This document shows, one piece after another, positions 38,402-42,702 of a stretch of DNA of 42,702 nucleotides; position 1 is the stretch's first letter; every line of letters starts with the position of its first letter. The position numbers and the translations under genes are program-made. The notes under the pieces are model-generated. The model had not been told where the DNA came from. It did not search any database and was given only the letters and a program-made list of their open reading frames with translations. This stretch comes from Betaproteobacteria bacterium (lineage in GTDB: Bacteria; Pseudomonadota; Gammaproteobacteria; Burkholderiales; SG8-41): contig JACQOJ010000109.1 in NCBI GenBank assembly GCA_016202605.1, positions 1 through 42,702 on the forward strand. The letters run 5' to 3'.

Positions 38402-39213
38402 CGGTGCAACAGGACACCAAGAACATGGCCTTGTTCTGCGATTTCGAGAACGTCGCGCTCGGAGTGCGGGACGCCAAGTACGCGAAGTTCGACGTGAAGC
38501 GTGTACTCGAGCGGCTGCTGCTCAAGGGCAACATCGTGGTGAAGAAGGCCTATTGCGACTGGGAGCGCTACAAGGAATTCAAGGCGGCGATGCACGAGGC
38601 CGCGTTCGAGCTCATCGAAATTCCCCACGTGCGCATGTCCGGGAAGAATTCCGCCGACATCCGCATGGTGGTGGATGCGCTCGACCTCTGCTACACCAAA
38701 TCCCACGTCGATACGTTCGTGATCATCAGCGGCGATTCGGATTTTTCCCCGCTGGTGAGCAAGCTGCGGGAGAACGACAAGACCGTGATCGGCGTGGGCG
38801 TCAAGCAATCCTCGTCCGACCTGCTGATCGCCAACTGCGACGAGTTCATTTTCTACGACGACCTGGTGCGGGAGAAGGCCAAGAAACAGACCCGGAAGAA
38901 GACGTCCCCACTCGCGGCAGGCGAGGGCGCGAAGAGCGCGCAGAAGGAAGGCGACAAGAAGCAGGAGGCGCTCGACCTGGTGCTGGAAACCGTCGAGGCG
39001 CTGTTCGCCGAGCGCGGCGCCGAGGAAAAGATCTGGGGCTCGATGGTCAAGCAGGCGCTGAAGCGCCGCAAGCCCGGGTTCAATGAAAGCTATTACGGCT
39101 TCCGCTCATTCAGCAAGCTGCTCGACGAAGCGGAGGCGCGCAAGCTCCTCACGCTCGAGCCCGACGAAAAATCCGGCGGCGTGATCATCAAGAGCTTCAA
39201 TCCCGACTATTGA
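38398..39213 (+). CDS. NYN-domain (LabA/PIN-like) putative ribonuclease with C-terminal OST-HTH/LOTUS domain
   Basis: A 271-residue protein. Residues about 8-155 form a NYN (PIN-fold) nuclease domain with acidic residues Asp15 (FCDFENV), Asp87 (SADIRMVVD), Asp113 and Asp115 (SGDSDFSPL). A charged linker (KKQTRKK..) leads to an OST-HTH/LOTUS-like domain (about 185-268; [34 protein letters not shown]), which in other families binds RNA. Metal-dependent RNA cleavage is inferred, not shown. Its translational coupling to endonuclease V is notable. Target unknown. Confidence 0.88.
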   Translation: MTVQQDTKNMALFCDFENVALGVRDAKYAKFDVKRVLERLLLKGNIVVKKAYCDWERYKEFKAAMHEAAFELIEIPHVRMSGKNSADIRMVVDALDLCYTKSHVDTFVIISGDSDFSPLVSKLRENDKTVIGVGVKQSSSDLLIANCDEFIFYDDLVREKAKKQTRKKTSPLAAGEGAKSAQKEGDKKQEALDLVLETVEALFAERGAEEKIWGSMVKQALKRRKPGFNESYYGFRSFSKLLDEAEARKLLTLEPDEKSGGVIIKSFNPDY

Positions 39214-39264
39214 ACGCTCCCGGCCAGACGGGGTCAGAACTACGAACCGGCCCGGAGAAACGCT

Positions 39265-39546
39265 TTGAACGAAAGTCACCGGCCGCGGGTGCGGATCCAC
39301 GCGCCGCGCGAGCTCAATTTTCTTGAGAAGATCCTGTACGCCATCGTGGGCGCGGTGGTGCTCGTCACGGCGTTCTTTTTTCTCACCGTGGCGATCATCG
39401 CCGGCGCCTTCCTCGCGCTCGCCATCATCGCGCGCTGGTGGTGGATCTCGCGCAAGCTGCGCCGGGCGGCGCGGGATGAAACCCTCGAAGGCCAGTACAC
39501 CGTCGTGGAGCGCTCTTCCGGAAACGGACCGGATTCACGGGATTGA
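39265..39546 (+). CDS. Small hypothetical membrane protein (TTG start)
   Basis: A 93-residue protein of unknown function. A basic N-terminus (HRPRVRIHAPR) is followed by a hydrophobic stretch of about 37 residues (about 22-58), long enough for a helical hairpin or one extended membrane helix, then WWWISRKLRRAAR and a polar tail. The TTG start is supported by GGAGAA eight bases upstream; there is no in-frame ATG nearby. A GGGGTCAGAAC word (39230-39240), similar to the RAYT-associated motif, lies in the 51-bp gap upstream. Confidence 0.7.
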   Translation: MNESHRPRVRIHAPRELNFLEKILYAIVGAVVLVTAFFFLTVAIIAGAFLALAIIARWWWISRKLRRAARDETLEGQYTVVERSSGNGPDSRD

Positions 39547-39582
39547 CTACCTGCAGCAACCATTCGGGAATTCCTGTAGCTC

Positions 39583-40248
39583 ATGTTCATCCTGTCCGTC
39601 GCTTTGCATGGGAATACGCACCACACTCCGCAGCCTCCTCCCCTGACGCACATCGCGTTCGCGGGACTGGCCGCCGCGACTCTCCTCGTCCTGGCGCTCG
39701 GCAGCTTCGGGGCGCGCGCCGAGCCGGACACCCCCGCCCGCGCGCTGACCGTTGCCCAGGCGCCCCAGCCGCAGACGCGTGGAACGGGCACCACGGGGTG
39801 GGTCGAGTTTGAATCGCGCTCCAGCGGATTCCGGGTGCTGTTTCCGACGAAGCCGCGCCAGGGCAGGAAGACCATCCGCACCGACATCGGTGAAGTCGTT
39901 TCCACCCGATTTACCGCCACCGATGTCGGCTTCGCGACTTACGACGTGTTGCACAGCGAGTATCCGAAAGCCGGCGTCGCGAGAATCAACCCGCAAAAGT
40001 TGCTGGAGGGCGCGCGCGACAGCCTGGTGTACCAGACCAACGGCCGGCTCGTGACCGACCGGCAGACGACGCTGGGAAATTTTCCCGCGCGCGATCAGGA
40101 AATCGTGGCGGCGGATGGCACGCGCTACCGGGTGCGGCTCGTCATGGCGGGCAACCGCCTCTATCAGGTCCTCGCCATCACCCGTGACCGCGCGCGGGCC
40201 GACGCGCAGGCGTTTCTCGATTCCTTCCGGCTGCTCGACGCCCGCTGA
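39583..40248 (+). CDS. Hypothetical exported protein
   Basis: A 221-residue product with a hydrophobic stretch (HIAFAGLAAATLLVLALGSFGARA, about 23-46) that reads as a signal peptide after an unusually long, His/Pro-rich N-terminus; the true start may be internal. The mature part has the recurring pattern SGFRVLFPTKPRQ...TDIGEVVSTRF...YDVLHSEYP...GTRYRVRLVMAGNRLYQVLAI. This suggests a compact alpha/beta fold such as the PsbP/Mog1-like group, but I do not recognise a characterised family. It is downstream of the small membrane protein and may be co-transcribed. Confidence 0.65.
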   Translation: MFILSVALHGNTHHTPQPPPLTHIAFAGLAAATLLVLALGSFGARAEPDTPARALTVAQAPQPQTRGTGTTGWVEFESRSSGFRVLFPTKPRQGRKTIRTDIGEVVSTRFTATDVGFATYDVLHSEYPKAGVARINPQKLLEGARDSLVYQTNGRLVTDRQTTLGNFPARDQEIVAADGTRYRVRLVMAGNRLYQVLAITRDRARADAQAFLDSFRLLDAR

Positions 40249-40262
40249 TTACACAACCGCCT

Positions 40263-40476
40263 GTCATTCCCGCGCAATCAACGATTGTCATTCCCGAGGC
40301 GCCTGTCCTCGAGTGTCTTAATCGGGGATCGGGAATCCAATTTCACCAAACCAGGTCAAGATTGGATACCCGTCTCCACGGGCATGACACGTGACTATCT
40401 TCACGGGCATGACATCCGAGTGTCATTCCCGAGGCGCCTGTCCTCGAGTGTCTTAATCGGGGATCGGGAATCCAAT
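40263..40476. repeat. TTCCCG palindrome cluster with two perfect 56-bp direct repeats
   Basis: A 24-bp unit (40263-40286) is followed by two identical 56-bp copies at 40286-40341 and 40421-40476, 135 bp apart, each beginning TGTCATTCCCGAGGCGCC and ending GGGAATCCAAT. Each copy can fold as a long imperfect hairpin. The second copy contains the stop codon and the last codons of the thioesterase gene on the minus strand. The 204-bp gap (40249-40452) holds no gene. Confidence 0.9.
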
Positions 40477-40884
40477 ACCGCGCTTCGCGGCCGCCTTCTC
40501 CTGCGCGCGTTTGTCAAAGCGCTCGACGTTGACGATGATGCGCTCGTGAACGCCCTCGCCGATCAACTCCTTTTCATCCTCGGCCGAAACGCGAAACGTG
40601 AGCCTTCTGCCGTCGACCTTGGTCAATTCAGCGTGCGCCTTCACCCGCATCCCCACCGGCGTTGCCGCGGTATGCGTGATATCGAGCCGTATGCCCACCG
40701 TCTGATGGCCCGCCGGCAGCAGACCCTCGACGGCATTGAGCGCCGCCTCCTCCATCATCATCACCATCACCGGTGTTGCCAGCACCTTGATCTTGCCGCT
40801 TCCCACGTGCGGCGCCGTGTCGCGCGTGCCGACGAGGATTTCGGTGCTGCCCTTCAGGCCGGGTTTGATGTCAGGGATGTCCAT
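40453..40884 (-). CDS. Hotdog-fold thioesterase (FlK-like)
   Basis: A 143-residue acyl-CoA thioesterase-like protein. It resembles the FlK/fluoroacetyl-CoA thioesterase group, with VLATPVMVMMMEEAA (Thr37, Glu45/46) and ITHTAATPVGM (His71) in the positions of the catalytic Thr, Glu and His. The substrate is not predictable; most relatives are not fluoroacetate-specific. The last residues (GIGFPIPD) and the stop codon are encoded by a palindromic repeat, so the native C-terminus has been replaced or extended. No clear ribosome site. Confidence 0.88.
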   Translation of the reverse strand: MDIPDIKPGLKGSTEILVGTRDTAPHVGSGKIKVLATPVMVMMMEEAALNAVEGLLPAGHQTVGIRLDITHTAATPVGMRVKAHAELTKVDGRRLTFRVSAEDEKELIGEGVHERIIVNVERFDKRAQEKAAAKRGIGFPIPD

Positions 40885-40921
40885 CGGCGCGAGTTACCAG
40901 TGGTATTCAACATTAAACGAT

Positions 40922-41000
40922 GTCGTTCCCGAGCAATCAACGATTGTCATTCCCGGGCAATCAACGATTGTCATTCCCGAGCAGTCGGGAATCCAATTTA
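40922..41000. repeat. Tandem 24-bp repeats of the TTCCCG family
   Basis: Two 24-bp units (40922-40945, 40946-40969), differing at two positions, then a third that changes into CGGGAATCCAATTT. The same unit occurs at 40263-40286. They lie between the thioesterase and the protease, on the upstream side of both divergent genes. Confidence 0.9.
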
Positions 41001-41026
41001 TCAATTCGTTATCCAACAAGGAATAG

Positions 41027-41032
41027 TATACT
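41027..41032 (+). promoter_or_regulatory. Possible -10 box of the protease gene
   Basis: TATACT, a 5/6 match, in an AT-rich stretch 36 bp ahead of the ATG. The -35 region is poor (TTCGTT at 16 bp), so this is only tentative. Confidence 0.3.
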
Positions 41033-41068
41033 GGTTACGCCTGTCCATCACTGAAATCGCGACGGAAG

Positions 41069-42175
41069 ATGCGAAAGCTGCTGTTATATTCGATGATCGT
41101 CCTCGCCGCGCCGGTCTGGGCGGTCGACTGGAAGCCGTTGCCGTCTCCCGCCGAGTATCGCGCGACGGTCGACCTCGATTCCGTCAAGCCGCAGAAGAAA
41201 TTCGCCAGCTTCACGCTGCGGCGTGCCTACTCGGGTCCGCAGGACCACGAGTCGGGAAAGCAATACTACAGCACGCGCTCGGTTTACATCATGGATTGCA
41301 GCGACGGCTCCGCAGCGCTCGCCGTCACGCAGTACTACGGCGAGGACAGGAAGCTCATCAACGCCAACGTCAGGCCCAACATCAAGCGCTCTGAATTCAC
41401 CGCGCCCGAGTCCGGCTCGGATGTGGAGACCGCGATCAAACTGTCGTGCGAGCGCCTGGCTTCGATCAAGGACGGCGGCCCCGGCGCGGCGGCAAAAGCA
41501 CAGCCCGGTGCAACCGCTAAGCCGTCCGTGCGCCGCAGTTCGAGCGGTTCGGGAATCATCGTCACACGCAACGGCCACATCCTCACCAACCAGCACGTCG
41601 TGCGCGACTGCGACGCCTATGAAGTGATCGACGATGCGAGCCGCCGCCTGAAAGCAGCGCTCCAGGCCGTCGACAACGCCAAAGACCTTGCGCTGCTCAT
41701 CGTGCAGGAGGAATTTCCGGCGGCGGCTTCTTTGCGCAGGGACGCCGCGCCCAGGCTCGGCGAGTCGGTGTCGGTGGTCGGATACCCGCTGGTGGCCGTG
41801 CTCGGCACGCGCCCCAGCGTGGGCTTTGGACATGTCAGCTCGACCGTCGGCGTGCGCGGCAACCCGAGCCAGATGCAGATCTCGGTCCCGGTTCAGCGCG
41901 GCAACAGCGGCGGCCCGGTACTCGACCAGGCCGGCAACGTCATCGGTGTCGTCGTCTCCAAGCTCGACGCGCTCAAGGTCGCCCAGCGCATGGGCGATTT
42001 GCCGCAGAACGTCAACTTCGCGATCAAGGGTGAAATCGTGCGCGCTTTCCTGGAAGCGCAGAACGTGCCGTTCGCGGCGTCCGCGGATGCTACGAAACTC
42101 GAGAACACCGACATCGCGAGCCGCGGCTCGGCCGTCACCGTGCGCGTGCGGTGCATACGGGGGACAGACCACTAA
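41069..42175 (+). CDS. Periplasmic trypsin-like serine protease with N-terminal surface-adhesin-E-like domain
   Basis: A 368-residue exported protease. A signal peptide (MRKLLLYSMIVLAAPVWA) precedes a domain of about 110 residues resembling the surface-adhesin protein E family (YRATVDLDSVKPQKKFASFTLRRAY, with STRSVYIMDCSDG). After an Ala/Gly linker comes a chymotrypsin/trypsin-2 domain: His176 (TNQHVV), Asp206 (AKDLALL), Ser280 (RGNSGGP). There is no PDZ domain, unlike DegP. The C-terminal tail RCIRGTDH is encoded by the RAYT-associated GGGGACAGACCAC word. A GGAAG touches the ATG. Confidence 0.88.
   Translation: MRKLLLYSMIVLAAPVWAVDWKPLPSPAEYRATVDLDSVKPQKKFASFTLRRAYSGPQDHESGKQYYSTRSVYIMDCSDGSAALAVTQYYGEDRKLINANVRPNIKRSEFTAPESGSDVETAIKLSCERLASIKDGGPGAAAKAQPGATAKPSVRRSSSGSGIIVTRNGHILTNQHVVRDCDAYEVIDDASRRLKAALQAVDNAKDLALLIVQEEFPAAASLRRDAAPRLGESVSVVGYPLVAVLGTRPSVGFGHVSSTVGVRGNPSQMQISVPVQRGNSGGPVLDQAGNVIGVVVSKLDALKVAQRMGDLPQNVNFAIKGEIVRAFLEAQNVPFAASADATKLENTDIASRGSAVTVRVRCIRGTDH
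42160..42172. repeat. GGGGACAGACCAC word linked to RAYT elements
   Basis: A 13-bp word just before the protease stop codon and 78 bp upstream of the transposase start. I recall similar GGGGACAGACCAC and GGGGTCAGA words beside RAYT genes in other proteobacteria; a related GGGGTCAGAAC is at 39230-39240. Confidence 0.5.
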
Positions 42176-42249
42176 GCCAAACCAGCCTGTCAGCGTGTGG
42201 CCCGATAGCCGCGTTGTACCCCCGAGGTATAGTCCAGCGAGATACCGAA

Positions 42250-42702
42250 ATGCCACGGCGCGCGCGTCTGAGGTTCGCAGGCGTCCCCCTGCACATCATT
42301 CAGCGGGGAAACAACCGTATCGCCTGCTTCTTCGCGGAGGAAGACTACCGGTTTTACCTGCACCACCTCGAAGAACTGGCCCAGCGCTTCGAATGCGGTG
42401 TGCACGCCTACATGCTGATGACCAATCACGTGCACCTGCTCGTCACTCCCTCAGAGACCGATAGCGCCTCGCTGCTTATGAAGCACCTGGGACAGCGGTA
42501 TGTTCAATATGTCAATCGGGTCTACCGGCGAAGCGGGACATTATGGGAAGGCCGTTTCAAATCCAGCCTGGTGCAGCAGCAAGGCTATCTTCTCAAGTGC
42601 CAGCGCTACATCGAACTGAATCCGGTCCGTGCAAGCATGGTCCCGCATCCCCGCAACTATCCCTGGTCCAGCTATCGGGCAAACGGCGATCTCCGCGCGT
42701 CG
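42250..42702 (+). CDS. REP-associated tyrosine transposase (RAYT), 3' end beyond window
   Basis: Y1-type HUH single-strand transposase, open to the right edge (151 codons visible). The start PRRARLRFAGVPLHIIQRGNNR is typical of the family. The HUH histidines are in TNHVHLLV (His60, His62), and the catalytic Tyr120 in YIELNPVRA; GTLWEGRFKSSLV is another family signature. RAYTs are single-copy domesticated or mobile genes thought to spread REP-type palindromes. The visible part shows no frameshift. A TATAGT box at about 42223 may be its -10. Confidence 0.93.
   Translation, partial: MPRRARLRFAGVPLHIIQRGNNRIACFFAEEDYRFYLHHLEELAQRFECGVHAYMLMTNHVHLLVTPSETDSASLLMKHLGQRYVQYVNRVYRRSGTLWEGRFKSSLVQQQGYLLKCQRYIELNPVRASMVPHPRNYPWSSYRANGDLRAS

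Overview
The window is about 42.7 kb of GC-rich bacterial chromosome. Its core resembles a betaproteobacterium: the order ndk-rlmN-pilW-rodZ-ispG-hisS-yfgM-bamB-der-hfq-hflX-hflK-hflC-DUF2065-hisZ-purA, the neighbouring rnr-rlmB pair, accA followed by tilS, and a Bug-type (TctC-like) solute-binding protein all point to Burkholderiales/Nitrosomonadales-like organisms. The species cannot be named from this sequence.

Layout. (1) 1-6144, minus strand: a two-partner secretion operon. An FhaC/ShlB-type outer-membrane transporter is followed by a very large filamentous-haemagglutinin-type exoprotein that runs off the left edge; its visible C-terminal part is a run of seven FG-GAP (integrin-alpha-like propeller) repeats. 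(2) 6375-8052: an APS kinase and a sulfotransferase, convergent. (3) 8179-11319: rlmB and rnr; then tRNA-Leu(CAG) on the plus strand at 11438-11524. (4) 11613-29725, minus strand: a dense housekeeping block for purine and histidine synthesis, HflKC protease control, Hfq, ribosome GTPases, BAM assembly, aminoacylation, isoprenoids, cell shape, type IV pilus assembly, rRNA/tRNA modification, NDP kinase, tilS and accA. Several junctions are 1-4 nt stop/start overlaps. (5) 29866-32922, minus strand: an ABC-2 export system (membrane-fusion protein, ATPase, permease). (6) 32942-42175: an accessory/stress zone with a Bug receptor, an MFS transporter, an FHA-domain cyclase-like protein, pcm, endonuclease V coupled to a NYN-LOTUS protein, exported unknowns, a hotdog thioesterase and a periplasmic trypsin-like protease. 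(7) The right edge cuts a REP-associated tyrosine transposase (RAYT).

The most unusual feature is repeat structure, not any one gene. At least ten loci carry short tandem arrays of period exactly 7 bp, each with its own heptamer. Many start within a few bases of a stop codon, and some reach into coding sequence (hisS tail, purA stop, an internal insertion in tilS). A second family, TTCCCG...CGGGAA palindromes, fills three gaps between 34.4 and 41.0 kb and supplies the C-terminus of the thioesterase. A third, about 30 bp (GATCNGCGTN-CAT...GCGGTT), occurs twice. Together they suggest that gene 3' ends in this genome are repeatedly invaded or extended by small repeats.

I found no CRISPR array, prophage, rRNA operon or convincing riboswitch. 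No gene-free gap exceeds about 230 bp.
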